64,000 nt of DNA. Source: Dysgonamonadaceae bacterium (GTDB taxonomy: Bacteria > Bacteroidota > Bacteroidia > Bacteroidales > Azobacteroidaceae). The notes below the pieces were generated by a model that was given only the letters and a program-made list of their open reading frames with translations, was not told where the DNA came from and searched no databases. Shown in pieces: positions 1 to 10,227 of this stretch. The translations under genes and the position numbers were made by a program. Where the stretch lies: assembly GCA_031260045.1 (NCBI GenBank), contig JAIRKO010000039.1, positions 1-64,000 on the forward strand, read 5' to 3'. Positions within the stretch are counted from its first letter, which is position 1. Each line of letters starts with the position of its first letter.

Positions 1-110
1 TCTATGCCGAGAGCAAACCAGATCAGAAGCGCTATCGGCGCAATCAACATGTGGGAAGCAATTCCGACAAGGCGACGGAAGATGTTGTAGAAGATTTTCA
101 AAATAAACAT
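1..110 (-). CDS. partial hydrophobic N-terminus of a membrane protein (runs off the window edge)
   Basis: Reverse-strand reading from ATG at 110: MFILKIFYNIFRRLVGIASHMLIAPIALLIWFALGI...; open to the window edge. Confidence 0.4.
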   Translation of the reverse strand, partial: MFILKIFYNIFRRLVGIASHMLIAPIALLIWFALGI

Positions 111-333
111 AAGATAAAATTTTTAGAAATTAATAATAATGCAAAATTAGAAATAATATTAAAACAATGAGATAAATAAACCATTAATTGTTAAATTAAA
201 AACATTCGTATTGCCCGTTTCAAACGAAGCAATTTAAATTTTTAATCTTTGACAAAAATAATTGATAAGACATTTGCATAGTCGTAAAATTACAACAATC
301 TTTGTGGTGTTAATTAAAAAATAAAAGAGCGTT

Positions 334-552
334 ATGGAACAAACAGGAATAAGCATTGAACGAAATTCGCAAGGTGTAGCAAGCTACATTCATATTGATT
401 TGAGTAAATGTAGGAAAAATTTGCAGCCATTCTTCAAGGAAATGGGGATAGAGGACGAAGTATCACTTTATAATCCCGAATTTGTAAAAAAAATCGAAAA
501 AAGGTCTAAGGCTGAACGTGTGAAAATAGATTATCATAATATATGGAAATAG
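334..552 (+). CDS. putative antitoxin of a type II TA module
   Basis: Small ORF overlapping the start of the downstream YoeB-like toxin by about 10 nt. Confidence 0.65.
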   Translation: MEQTGISIERNSQGVASYIHIDLSKCRKNLQPFFKEMGIEDEVSLYNPEFVKKIEKRSKAERVKIDYHNIWK

Positions 553-812
553 TCTTTCGAGAACCTGTTTATGATGACTTTGAATATTTTAACCGGTTGG
601 GAAATCGGAATGTGCAGGTCAAAATAACCAAACTTTTAGATGCAATAAAAGAAAATCCTTATGAAGGTATCGGGAAACCGGAAAAATTGAAATACAACTT
701 GTCCGGGTTTTGGTCACGCAGGATAAATAGGGAACATCGAATTATTTATCAAATAGATGAAAGCAATAATCAAATTATTATTAATTCGCTTCGCGGACAC
801 TATGAAGAATAA
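543..812 (+). CDS. Txe/YoeB family toxin
   Basis: 89 aa; motif GKPEKLKYNLSGFWSRRINREHRIIYQI and C-terminal SLRGHYEE typical of YoeB. Confidence 0.9.
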   Translation: MEIVFREPVYDDFEYFNRLGNRNVQVKITKLLDAIKENPYEGIGKPEKLKYNLSGFWSRRINREHRIIYQIDESNNQIIINSLRGHYEE

Positions 813-909
813 TTGATTGGTTTATTCAAGTGCTGATGAATAATCTACACTTGATTAAAGAACAATCAAGCCCAATGGATGATATAAATACCCGAGAGCC
901 AACAAAAAA

Positions 910-1209
910 ATGAATATTAAGCGCGTCTGTCAATTCCTGCTTGATAAAGAACCCGGCAAGCCGGATGCAAAACTGAGGTACAGAATAAAGTGGAATGGCA
1001 ACAAAAATATTGTCGCTTTCAATGTCGGTTACCGTGTGGATATTGCAAAATGGAGCGCGGAAACGCAGCGGTGCGTAAACAATACAACGCACGGACGGAA
1101 AAGGACAGCCGCCAATATTATAAACAAGGAAATAACCCGATTTGAGGACATCGCCGATGAAGTGTTCCGCAAGTTCGAGAACGAGCAAAAAATGAAGTTT
1201 TTGATTTAG
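910..1209 (+). pseudogene. N-terminal fragment of a Bacteroidetes tyrosine recombinase (arm-binding/SAM-like region only)
   Basis: LRYRIKWNGNKNIVAFNVGYRVDIAKWSAETQRCVNN resembles integrase N-termini; no catalytic R..HxxR..Y domain follows. Confidence 0.55.
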
Positions 1210-1432
1210 AGGATATTAGACAGTTTAGGAACAGATAGGATGAAAATTTAGTGCTGAAATAAACAAATAAAAATGAATGAGTTATGGAAATAGGTATAAT
1301 TGGTAAGCGGGTTATTTATGTAATAGTTGGATATGTTGTTATTATATTGTTGACAATATATATATTATATCCACTTGGAAATAACAAATAACAACAACAA
1401 AAAATTACAAATTGTGCATAACTAATTGATTG

Positions 1433-1687
1433 TCAATGACAGGAACAAAGCCTTCTAAGCATATGTTCAAGCCCTTTCTCAATCACATACTCGCGGACTT
1501 TGTATTTATCAGCCAACCTTGACCATTGTGAAGTATCCGAATAAAATTTCAGCCAATGTATTTTTTCATTAAGGTCGGAGGGATTATCATAATTTATCGG
1601 TTTTCCGAATATGTTATAATAATTTCTATCTGTTATCCATTTCGGGTCTTTTTTCGCTTTTAGATAAAAAGCAAATCGAAAAAACAT
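1433..1687 (-). pseudogene. truncated TupA-like ATP-grasp (polysaccharide biosynthesis) N-terminal fragment
   Basis: NPSDLNEKIHWLKFYSDTSQWSRLADKYKVREYVIEKGLEHML is the family N-terminus; the ORF then ends abruptly. Confidence 0.6.
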
Positions 1688-1953
1688 ACATACAGTTTTT
1701 TAACTGATTTAGGTAAAATCTTCTTTATTTTATTATAAAATTGCATATAACCTCCTGAATATTTTGTATTATGTTTGGGAAAAACTAAATTATTTTTTTG
1801 CGAGGCAAATATAATGTGTTTTTATTTAAATGCCAATTTCTCATGATTAATTTTTAATGATTAATCAAATCCCCGTCATTGCGAGCGAAGCGAAGCAATC
1901 CAGAAAAAAATAAGAGTATAAGAACTAAAAATTTCTTAGCTATTAATTCAAAA

Positions 1954-1979
1954 AAAAACCGTGAAGTTTCACGGTTTTT
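1954..1979. terminator. hairpin with A/T tracts on both sides (bidirectional terminator-like)
   Basis: AAAAACCGTGAA-GT-TTCACGGTTTTT perfect inverted repeat. Confidence 0.7.
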
Positions 1980-1988
1980 CTTATTGCT

Positions 1989-2252
1989 TTAACTACGTGG
2001 AGAAATGATGTCCTCTCGGTCTTCAGGAGGAAAGGTTTCGTCTAAAAGTCCTTCCTCTGCTGCCTTCCTTGCCTCTTCTTCAGCTGCAGCAAGTATCATA
2101 GCTTCCAAGTTTCTCTGTAGTGTTTGTGCAGTGCACAAATCCCAAACAGCCGAAGTGAGTAGTATACCGGATACAGCACGCACTTTGGTAAGTGTTACAT
2201 TGAAAGGGGGTTCTTCGCTGAACTCAAAAGAGTTAAGAACTGTGCGAAGCAC
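1989..2252 (-). CDS. hypothetical protein (possible continuation of the upstream gene)
   Basis: ORF immediately after the 2254..2664 ORF on the same strand, in a different frame; GTG start. Confidence 0.4.
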   Translation of the reverse strand: MLRTVLNSFEFSEEPPFNVTLTKVRAVSGILLTSAVWDLCTAQTLQRNLEAMILAAAEEEARKAAEEGLLDETFPPEDREDIISPRS

Positions 2253-2253
2253 A

Positions 2254-2664
2254 TCAGTTCTTAGTTTTTTCTACTTCTTTTTTACTATCTTCTTTATGCT
2301 TATCTTTAAATCTCACTTCTCTTTCTTTCATGAGTGTTTCTTTTTCAGCATCAAGTCTTGTGTAAAAAAACCAAGTTTCTCCTTGTAAAATAGACAAAGT
2401 ATCTCCATTTACTTTTGCTTCATAATCTTTGTTCATAAAGCGGAAACCATCAGGAATGTAAGTTATTTGCGATTTAATTGTATTTTCGCCTAAGTACTCT
2501 CCAAATAAAGTACATACGACGTAATCTTCAGAGAAATCCCATAAATGATAAGCAGTTGTGCCTATCCTCACCCACTTACCTTGTACTTCTTCGTAAGGAA
2601 TACTAAAAGAATTGGCGCCTAATACCAATAATAACGTAATTAAAAATAATTTTGACTTTTTCAT
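2254..2664 (-). CDS. hypothetical secreted protein
   Basis: Signal peptide MKKSKLFLITLLLVLGANSFS. Confidence 0.65.
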   Translation of the reverse strand: MKKSKLFLITLLLVLGANSFSIPYEEVQGKWVRIGTTAYHLWDFSEDYVVCTLFGEYLGENTIKSQITYIPDGFRFMNKDYEAKVNGDTLSILQGETWFFYTRLDAEKETLMKEREVRFKDKHKEDSKKEVEKTKN

Positions 2665-2946
2665 TTTTCTAAAATTTTTAAAATATTCTTATTTAATTTA
2701 ACTAAACTCTATTCTATTTTGGCGGGTTCAAACCCGTCGGGATAATCAAGACAAGGTAGAACCTTATCCAAACGGACGACAAATATAATGTGTTTTTGTT
2801 TAATTATCACAATTTTTGTTTCTCTTTTTAATCATTAACCGTTAATTATTAATTTGAGTTAATTAGGTAAAAAAAATTTCATACTATGAAAGAATTACCT
2901 ATATTTGCCGTGTGAAAATACAAATTAACTAAATGATAGGAGGTTT

Positions 2947-4077
2947 ATGTATATGAAAACAAAAGAAAAAAAATGGTGCGCAATGTTTGTAATAATATTC
3001 GTTGCAAGTTCCTTAACGGCTCAGAATGACGCTTTTGAGGACGATATTTATTATTCTTCCAAAAACAAAACAACAACCGCCAAAGCCGAACCGGTGAAAA
3101 AAAGTCCCGTGGTTGAGGTGGAAACAACCGTTTCGGATGAAAGAAATGTCGATGAATACAACAGGCGTTATGTGGAAACTAATGATACAAACGCCGAAGC
3201 AGAATATGTTGACGGCGAATTGACGCAAAAAATCGTCAAGTTTCACAACCCTTCAAAAGTGATTATTTCCGATGCCGACAACGTTAATGTCTATTATGAC
3301 GGCGAAACTTACGCCCTGGATTTTAACGAGCCGGCTTCCAATAGCGTGTCAATCAATATAAATTCATCTTACGGATATAATCCGTGGTATTCGACTTGGT
3401 GGTATCCTTACGACTACGGTTGGTATGTCCCTTGGTATGTCCCTTGGTACGCCGCCGGATGGTATGCCCCCCGATATTACGGCTGGTACGCGCCCCATTA
3501 TTATCATGGGTATCATGGCGGATGGGGCTGGTATTCCGGACATCGCCACCATCACTACGCCGACAAACATTATTATTCCGGCGGGACTTCGCGGGGAAAT
3601 TACCATAGCCGCTACACGCGCAATACAAGAAGCAACGACGTTAAAAGTACGCAGGCAAGATCGTCCGGCGTAAATTCGCGCGGTTATTCGAGCGCGAGAA
3701 ACGAAAATTCTTCTGTCCGCACATCAAGCGGAAGGAGCGTCGTATCATCATCCTCATCCCGTTCGGAAAGACAAGCCGCCACGCGCGACGGAGCAACCGA
3801 AAGAAGTTCCCGCTCAAGCGTAACCCGTAGCGAATCGAGTTCGGATCCGGCAACAAGGAGTTCCGTTTCTACACGTTCTTCTTCAAATTCTTCTTCAACT
3901 TCAAATTCGTCGTCTTCGTCGGAAAATAGGAGTTCCCGCAGCAGTTCGTCTTCTTCCAACTCCTACAGCGCTCCTTCACGGTCAAGCGGCAGCGGTTCCT
4001 CCGGTTCTTACGGCGGCGGTTCTTCCCGCTCCGGCGGCGGTGGTGGTCGTTCAAGCGGCGGTAGCGGCAGAAGATAA
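2947..4077 (+). CDS. secreted low-complexity protein with Trp/Tyr/Pro/His-rich centre and Ser/Arg/Gly-rich tail
   Basis: 376 aa with signal peptide; WYPYDYGWYVPWYVPWYAAGWYAPRYYGWYAPHYYHGYHGG then a long Ser/Arg tail. Confidence 0.8.
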   Translation: MYMKTKEKKWCAMFVIIFVASSLTAQNDAFEDDIYYSSKNKTTTAKAEPVKKSPVVEVETTVSDERNVDEYNRRYVETNDTNAEAEYVDGELTQKIVKFHNPSKVIISDADNVNVYYDGETYALDFNEPASNSVSININSSYGYNPWYSTWWYPYDYGWYVPWYVPWYAAGWYAPRYYGWYAPHYYHGYHGGWGWYSGHRHHHYADKHYYSGGTSRGNYHSRYTRNTRSNDVKSTQARSSGVNSRGYSSARNENSSVRTSSGRSVVSSSSSRSERQAATRDGATERSSRSSVTRSESSSDPATRSSVSTRSSSNSSSTSNSSSSSENRSSRSSSSSSNSYSAPSRSSGSGSSGSYGGGSSRSGGGGGRSSGGSGRR

Positions 4078-4186
4078 TTAATTAGTGCATTGTAAAAAAA
4101 CAGATTTTAATTTTTCCACATAAACTTAATGCACGAATTTAACACAAATAAAATTAGTGCATTCGTGGCAACAAAAATATAAACAT

Positions 4187-5749
4187 ATGAAAAGGAATTT
4201 ATTTATAATGACAGCCATTTTTGTATCTGTCCATTCATTTGGGCAGGGAGAAATAGACGCTTACAGGTTTTCAAAAAATGAATTGTCGGGAACCGCACGC
4301 GGTCAGGCGATGGGCGGCGCATTCGGCGCGTTAGGCGGCGATGTTACCGGAATTGCGATTAATCCTGCGGGAATAGGCGTTTACCGCAGTTCGGAAGTCG
4401 TTTTCAATGCCGGACTGACGTTTAATAAAACGAACGCCGATTTTATGGGTTTCAAAGAAACAAAGGAAAATACGAACCTCACTTGCGACAATATCGCCTA
4501 TACGGGCTATTTCCCGCTGGGAAACGACGACCGTTACGCCCTTAATTTCGGTTTTAACTATAACCGGTTGAAAAATTTCGACCGAAAATACCGCGTGGCG
4601 GGCAAAGGAATGACTTCGTCTTTGACCGATTACATGAGCGGGATTACTTCCGGAACGCCCGGAAAATTTTGGGATGATTATGAAAACGAAGATCAATTTT
4701 TCGCTTCAGGTCATCCGCATTGGCTGGGCGTTTTGGGATGGAACGGTTATTTAATTAATGAGGATTTGGAATATGAAAATGAATATATTAGTATACTGGA
4801 AGATGGAGAAAGCGTTGACCCCCGTTTGGAAGTGAGGGAAAAAGGTTCCATCGCCGCCTACGATTTTACGTTGGGCGCTAATCTTGACAATAAAGTTTAC
4901 CTCGGAGCAACGGTGGTTTACACCGGTATATCCTACATCGCAAGCGTTTCCTACGACGAAACCTTTGCCAACAACGGAGGATTTAACTTAATCAACGACT
5001 ATAACACCGAAGGATCGGGTTTGCAGGTAAAATTGGGCGCGATTTTCCGCCCGACGGACGCCTTGCGCTTGGGCGTATCCTATCATTCGCCCACCTGGTA
5101 CGATTTGACCGATTATTATTGGGGAAAATTAAGTCCCGACGGCATAGAAATAGAAGACGGTGGTGAGCTTGCAAACCCTGTATCTACGCCCACCGGCGCT
5201 TATTATGAATATCAATTCAAAACGCCTGATGTATGGACGCTGAGTGCAGCGATGGTTTTGGGGCAATCGTCCATTATCAGTGTGGATTATGAATACAAAA
5301 ATTACGGTAAAATGACTTTTTCCGGACAAGATTATGATTTTAAGCCGGAAAACGGATATATCCAAGACGATTTCAAGGGCGCGACAACAATAAGGGCAGG
5401 CGTGGAAACCCGTTTTACGTCTCAATTTTCTGGACGTTTGGGATGCGCATGGATGCAAAATCCCTACAAATCGAAATTCCGAAACAGCGAGATAGAAGCG
5501 GTAACTCCCGGCGCCATCCCCAATTACACGCTTGACGGGGATGCGCTTCATTTAACAGCCGGCGTCGGCTTCCGTTTTACGCCGCGTTTCTACATAGATT
5601 TGGCGATTGTGTACCGGACGCAGGAGGACGAATTGCATTTCTTTTCGCCGCTCTATTCCAAGGCGGGGGAAAAATATGTTGATTCTACTCCGGCAGAATT
5701 AATCAATAGTTCGGTTAAAACTTTGATGACTTTGGGGTATAAATTTTAA
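4187..5749 (+). CDS. outer membrane protein transport protein, OmpP1/FadL-like beta-barrel
   Basis: RGQAMGGAFGALGGDVTGIAINPAGIGVYRSSEV motif; C-terminal aromatic residue; likely start MKRNLFIMTAIF inside the 4157..5749 ORF. Confidence 0.8.
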   Translation: MKRNLFIMTAIFVSVHSFGQGEIDAYRFSKNELSGTARGQAMGGAFGALGGDVTGIAINPAGIGVYRSSEVVFNAGLTFNKTNADFMGFKETKENTNLTCDNIAYTGYFPLGNDDRYALNFGFNYNRLKNFDRKYRVAGKGMTSSLTDYMSGITSGTPGKFWDDYENEDQFFASGHPHWLGVLGWNGYLINEDLEYENEYISILEDGESVDPRLEVREKGSIAAYDFTLGANLDNKVYLGATVVYTGISYIASVSYDETFANNGGFNLINDYNTEGSGLQVKLGAIFRPTDALRLGVSYHSPTWYDLTDYYWGKLSPDGIEIEDGGELANPVSTPTGAYYEYQFKTPDVWTLSAAMVLGQSSIISVDYEYKNYGKMTFSGQDYDFKPENGYIQDDFKGATTIRAGVETRFTSQFSGRLGCAWMQNPYKSKFRNSEIEAVTPGAIPNYTLDGDALHLTAGVGFRFTPRFYIDLAIVYRTQEDELHFFSPLYSKAGEKYVDSTPAELINSSVKTLMTLGYKF

Positions 5750-5947
5750 TTTGTACGCAAAGGCGCGGAGGTGCGAAGTGATATTAAACTTCGCGCCTAT
5801 TAATCGTTAATCATTATAAAAATTCCCCAAAAAATTTGCACAATTATTATTTTATTCTTTACTTTGCACCGTCTTATCATACTTATCATTAAAAATTATT
5901 TGCCTATTGAGAAAACATTACTTTAAAAACATCAAAAATTAATAGTA

Positions 5948-6541
5948 ATGAAAGATTTAAAATTGATGACCGACGAAGAGTTGGTTGTCGCTTATGCTCA
6001 GGGCAATAATTCTGCTTTCGACGTTCTATTGAGCCGTCATCAAAGCAATGTTTATTCCTACATTTTTTTTATTGTAAGAAATCGCGAACAGGCGGAAGAT
6101 ATTTTTCAGGAAACGTTTGTGAAAGCGATTACGACCATCAAACAGGGACGGTATACCGAAACCGGTAAATTCCGCGCTTGGATTAGCCGGATCGCCCATA
6201 ACCTGATTATCGACAATTACCGGCAGGAAAAGAACGAACAAACCATTTCCAACGATGAATACGAAGTTGATTTATTCAACAATCGTAAATTTTCCGACGC
6301 TACGATTGAAGACAACATGATTAAATCGCAAATCCTCTGCGATGTGAAAAAATTAATCGACTACCTTCCCGAAAATCAAAAAGAAGTTTTGTTGTTTCGG
6401 TATTACCGCGATTTAAGTTTTAAGGAAATTGCGGATATTACCGGCGTAAGCATCAACACCGCTTTGGGACGGATGCGTTATGCAATCCTGAATATGAGGC
6501 GCATCGCAGAAGAAAAAAACATGATTCTAACGATGGATTGA
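5948..6541 (+). CDS. ECF-type RNA polymerase sigma-70 factor
   Basis: Sigma region 2 (RNREQAEDIFQETFVKA) and region 4 (LPENQKEVLLFRYYRDLSFKEIADITGVSINTALGRMRYA). Confidence 0.93.
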   Translation: MKDLKLMTDEELVVAYAQGNNSAFDVLLSRHQSNVYSYIFFIVRNREQAEDIFQETFVKAITTIKQGRYTETGKFRAWISRIAHNLIIDNYRQEKNEQTISNDEYEVDLFNNRKFSDATIEDNMIKSQILCDVKKLIDYLPENQKEVLLFRYYRDLSFKEIADITGVSINTALGRMRYAILNMRRIAEEKNMILTMD

Positions 6542-6547
6542 TTTTTT

Positions 6548-6588
6548 GTATCCGCATTTACAATATTATCGGAGCGGATACGTTTTTT
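6548..6588 (+). terminator. rho-independent terminator after the sigma factor gene
   Basis: GTATCCGC ... GCGGATAC followed by GTTTTTT. Confidence 0.7.
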
Positions 6589-6611
6589 ATAGGTAGTAAC
6601 ATTATTAAATT

Positions 6612-6797
6612 ATGCTGCCTATGAATCGGAAATTTACACATCAAGAAACATTGAACTTTTTTTCACCCGCCGATAATGAGAACATGAGCGCGCTAAACCC
6701 CGGAAAGCAAACTATCTTTGCGGTGCGGCAGTTTGCTTATGCCTATCATGTTGAAAAAAAATTGCCGCAAACGTTGAACGGGCTGATATTGAACTGA
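6612..6797 (+). CDS. small hypothetical protein
   Basis: 61-aa ORF between the sigma factor and the glycosyltransferase, same strand. Confidence 0.5.
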   Translation: MLPMNRKFTHQETLNFFSPADNENMSALNPGKQTIFAVRQFAYAYHVEKKLPQTLNGLILN

Positions 6798-6806
6798 AAT
6801 CGGCTA

Positions 6807-7874
6807 ATGAAAATTTTGCACGTTATCTATTCGTTTAATACAGGTGGGGCGGAAACCATGTTGGTTGATATTATCAATCAACAATGTAAAACCGAGCCGG
6901 TTAACTTGTTGATTGTAAACGATAAATTCAACCGGAGTTTATTGGAAACAATCGACAAACGGGTGGAGGTGTTTTTAATCGATCGGAAGGAAGGGAACAA
7001 ACTGCATTTGTTTTCGGCTTTTTGGAAAACGAATGCCCTTTTGCGCAAAATCCGTCCCGATGTGATTCATTGCCATGACGGTAATTTGTTTCCGTTTTTT
7101 GCAAAATGGCGAAAAAAAACTTGTCTGACGGTTCACAATGTGAATTTGTCGGCTTTATTTTTTAAATACTTTGAAAAAGTTTTTTCCATATCCTCTTCGG
7201 TGCGGGAAGATGTAAAAAAACGCACGGGAATTGATGCGGAAACGGTTTACAACGGTATTGAAGTCGAAAATTATTTGCCACGAACCGATTACAATTTTCT
7301 GCCTGAAAAAGAACCATTTAAAATTATACTTGTCAGCCGTTTATTCCCCGCGCAAAAAGGACAATACATTGCCGTTGAAGCCCTGCGTTTATTATCGGCG
7401 CAATATCCGAATATTAACCTGCAATTGGTTTTTGTCGGAACCGGCGAAGCTTTGGAAATGCTGAGAAATTCGGTTGCTCAAAAGAATGTCGAAAAATACG
7501 TTGTCTTTCACGGACAGGCAGACCGCTTGTGGATTAAAGAAAATCTGAAAAATTTCCATCTATTAATTCAACCGTCGCTTTACGAAGGTTTCGGGCTTAC
7601 GGTTGTGGAAGGATTTGCAGCCGGACTGCCGGTGATTGCAAGCGATGTTGACGGACCAAAGGAAATTTTAAGCGTTTTGAAAGCCGGTTTGCGTGTCGAA
7701 GTGGGTAATCCACGCGATTTGGCGGATAAAATATATCAAATATATACTGCTTATGTGTCCGGTAATTTATTGAACCACAATTATGTAATTACGGATAAAA
7801 CAAATTTGAGAATGTTTGATATTCATGCAACGGCTTTCCGCTATCTTGCGCTGTATCGAAAATTTTCTCTATGA
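6807..7874 (+). CDS. glycosyltransferase family 4 / GT-B
   Basis: FNTGGAETMLVDI, VSRLFPAQKGQ, PSLYEGFGLTVVEGFAAGLPVIASDVDGPKEI. Confidence 0.92.
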   Translation: MKILHVIYSFNTGGAETMLVDIINQQCKTEPVNLLIVNDKFNRSLLETIDKRVEVFLIDRKEGNKLHLFSAFWKTNALLRKIRPDVIHCHDGNLFPFFAKWRKKTCLTVHNVNLSALFFKYFEKVFSISSSVREDVKKRTGIDAETVYNGIEVENYLPRTDYNFLPEKEPFKIILVSRLFPAQKGQYIAVEALRLLSAQYPNINLQLVFVGTGEALEMLRNSVAQKNVEKYVVFHGQADRLWIKENLKNFHLLIQPSLYEGFGLTVVEGFAAGLPVIASDVDGPKEILSVLKAGLRVEVGNPRDLADKIYQIYTAYVSGNLLNHNYVITDKTNLRMFDIHATAFRYLALYRKFSL

Positions 7875-7896
7875 CGGTTGCATTATGAGGCTTTTT

Positions 7897-9576
7897 TTAT
7901 TTATATAAATACCGTTTTATGCTCTTTTTAGGAGTCTTTTCAAATGCTTCGGTCAATTGAATTTCCGCAATTTTTTCATACGAAGCGACCATTTCATTCA
8001 AAGTTACTGTATTGGCGTCCATTATTTTACGTAAATCGTCCGTAGATACGTTATTTTCTTTTGCCGCGTCATAATCGGGATGAACCAACGCAATTAGTTT
8101 CCCGTTCCGGTCAACGACCAGACTGTCGTTTATATAAGGTAAATTATTTAATTTGGCTTCAATTTCTTCGGGATAAATATTTTGTCCGGTGGGGCTTAAT
8201 ATCATGTCTTTCAACCGCCCGCGTATGAAAACGTTATTGTCTTTGTCGATTGTTCCCAAATCGCCGGTTTTCAGCCATCCGTCGTCTGTGAATACATTTT
8301 GGGTCGCCTCCGCGTTGTTGTAATAGCCCGGCATGACGTTTTGACCTTTGACTTGAATTTCCCCGACAACATTGTAAGGATCGGGAGAGTTGATACGGAC
8401 TTCCATGTTCGGCAATATTTTCCCACAAGATAATGGTATATACTTGGTATATAAAGAGAAACTGATTAACGGCGAACATTCAGTCATCCCGTAGCCTACG
8501 GAAATCGGGAACTTGATTTTCAGCAAAAACTCCTCTACTTCGGCGTTCAAAGGAGCGCCGCCGATGATTACCTGAATGAACTGTCCGCCAAACGCCTTGA
8601 CTAATCTTTTCCGTATCGCCGAATACAATAATTGATTCAGCAACGGAATTTTAAGCGCAAGGGCAAAACTTTTCTTTCCGATTACCGGCACAATCATTCG
8701 TTTGTATATTTTTTCCAGAATAAGCGGTACGGCTATAATCAAAGCGGGTTTGTATTCGCTGAAGGCGCTCAATAAAATCTTGGGCGACGGCGTTTTACCA
8801 AGCAAAATGACGTGGCAGCCTTCTTTCATCGGAAACAAAAACTCAAAACCGCAACCGTAGGCGTGCGCCAAAGGCAGCAGGGATACCAGATTATCGCCTT
8901 TTTTGATGGGCATTTCCTGATGCGCAAATGCTAAATTACCAACCAAATTGCTACCCGTCAACAACACGCCTTTGCTGAAACCGGTCGTGCCGGAGGTATA
9001 ATTCAAAATAATCGGGTTCTCGTTCGGAAGTTCCGGATAATTAATGTTTTTCCCCGTAAAACCATCCGGATATTTTGCTGCAAATTTTTTGTCTAAGGCA
9101 GGGTATAAATTTTCTGGTAAACTTTTATCCGAGAAAGGGATAGTTGCTTTCAGCGAAGTCATCTGTTTCCCATCCAGACTTTTCTGCATGGAATCGGAAA
9201 CAAAAAGAAGCGTCGCACCGGAATGATTGACAATGTTTTGAACGTCGGCAGGACTAAAATCCTGCAATATCGGGACAATCACCGCGCCATAAGTGATGGA
9301 CGCCATAAATATAATGCACCAATAGGCGTTGTTTTTCCCGATTAGGGCGATTTTTTCCCCTTGCCCGACGCCGTATTCTTCAAACAACAAGTGAAGTTTG
9401 GCTATTTCCTTAGCCATTTCGCCGTAAGTGAACCGCACATCCGTGCCGTAATTGCTCAACGCGGGGCAGTCGAAACAACTGCGGAAACTCTTCGTATAAA
9501 GACTGATAAAATTTTGTGAATATTTCATACAATTATATTTTTTTTGCAAATATAAACATTTATTGGCGCGGTTCAA
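7897..9576 (-). CDS. AMP-dependent long-chain fatty acid-CoA ligase
   Basis: LNYTSGTTGFSKGVLLT, YGMTECSPLIS, GWLKTGDLG; likely start MKYSQNFISLY near 9528. Confidence 0.92.
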   Translation of the reverse strand: MNRANKCLYLQKKYNCMKYSQNFISLYTKSFRSCFDCPALSNYGTDVRFTYGEMAKEIAKLHLLFEEYGVGQGEKIALIGKNNAYWCIIFMASITYGAVIVPILQDFSPADVQNIVNHSGATLLFVSDSMQKSLDGKQMTSLKATIPFSDKSLPENLYPALDKKFAAKYPDGFTGKNINYPELPNENPIILNYTSGTTGFSKGVLLTGSNLVGNLAFAHQEMPIKKGDNLVSLLPLAHAYGCGFEFLFPMKEGCHVILLGKTPSPKILLSAFSEYKPALIIAVPLILEKIYKRMIVPVIGKKSFALALKIPLLNQLLYSAIRKRLVKAFGGQFIQVIIGGAPLNAEVEEFLLKIKFPISVGYGMTECSPLISFSLYTKYIPLSCGKILPNMEVRINSPDPYNVVGEIQVKGQNVMPGYYNNAEATQNVFTDDGWLKTGDLGTIDKDNNVFIRGRLKDMILSPTGQNIYPEEIEAKLNNLPYINDSLVVDRNGKLIALVHPDYDAAKENNVSTDDLRKIMDANTVTLNEMVASYEKIAEIQLTEAFEKTPKKSIKRYLYK

Positions 9577-9612
9577 AGCAAAAGTTGCAATGACAATAGC
9601 AACCCGAATTAA

Positions 9613-10227
9613 TTATTTAACCGTATCAATTTCCAACGAATGCGCTTGTTGATTGCCCGTTTCCACGCTCATTTCCCCGCCCACGCCATACAATTGGGGA
9701 TTGTTTAAATACGCATCGGATTTAAATCCGTTGCGACCATACTGGTAATCGCCGTTAGCGCGTGTAACTTTCGCCAATTTGTGCGTATAAATAGCCTCCC
9801 GCGAACCGGATGGCGCTTTTTGGTTCCAAAACAACTCGGAAGTCTCAAACGTAGTGCCTTCCAAATTTTTAACAAACACATTGCCCGACAACCGCCAAAG
9901 TTCTTTTTTTGAAAAATAATAAGCCGTATCCGCTTCGATGCTCCCTTTCACCTGAAGCAAAGAATCGAACTGCTCTACATATATTTTTTCAGGAAAATAC
10001 CAATAATCTTCGGGATGCGTATATACTTCCCAGACCTTGGCTTTCAGGCGATAACGGGTAATTCCCGAATCGGAAATCAACGACAGGACGTTTTCCGTAC
10101 GGCTCATGGGCATTGTTTGCGCATCAACCGGCTCAACGGGAAAACGGGCGCTTTTTTTGTTGCACGAAACCACGCACAGGCAACAAAAAAAGAAACAGCC
10201 TACTGCAATTTTTGTTTGAAAAACCAC
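9613..10227 (-). CDS. lptC: LPS export ABC transporter periplasmic protein LptC
   Basis: Lipoprotein-like N-terminus; YWYFPEKIYVEQFDSLLQVKGSIEADTAYYFSKKELWRLSGNVFVKNLEG. Confidence 0.8.
   Translation of the reverse strand: MVFQTKIAVGCFFFCCLCVVSCNKKSARFPVEPVDAQTMPMSRTENVLSLISDSGITRYRLKAKVWEVYTHPEDYWYFPEKIYVEQFDSLLQVKGSIEADTAYYFSKKELWRLSGNVFVKNLEGTTFETSELFWNQKAPSGSREAIYTHKLAKVTRANGDYQYGRNGFKSDAYLNNPQLYGVGGEMSVETGNQQAHSLEIDTVK

Noticed and set aside
2005-2388. 127-aa plus-strand ORF
   Set aside because: Overlaps two minus-strand ORFs, one with a clear signal peptide; Ser-rich shadow translation.
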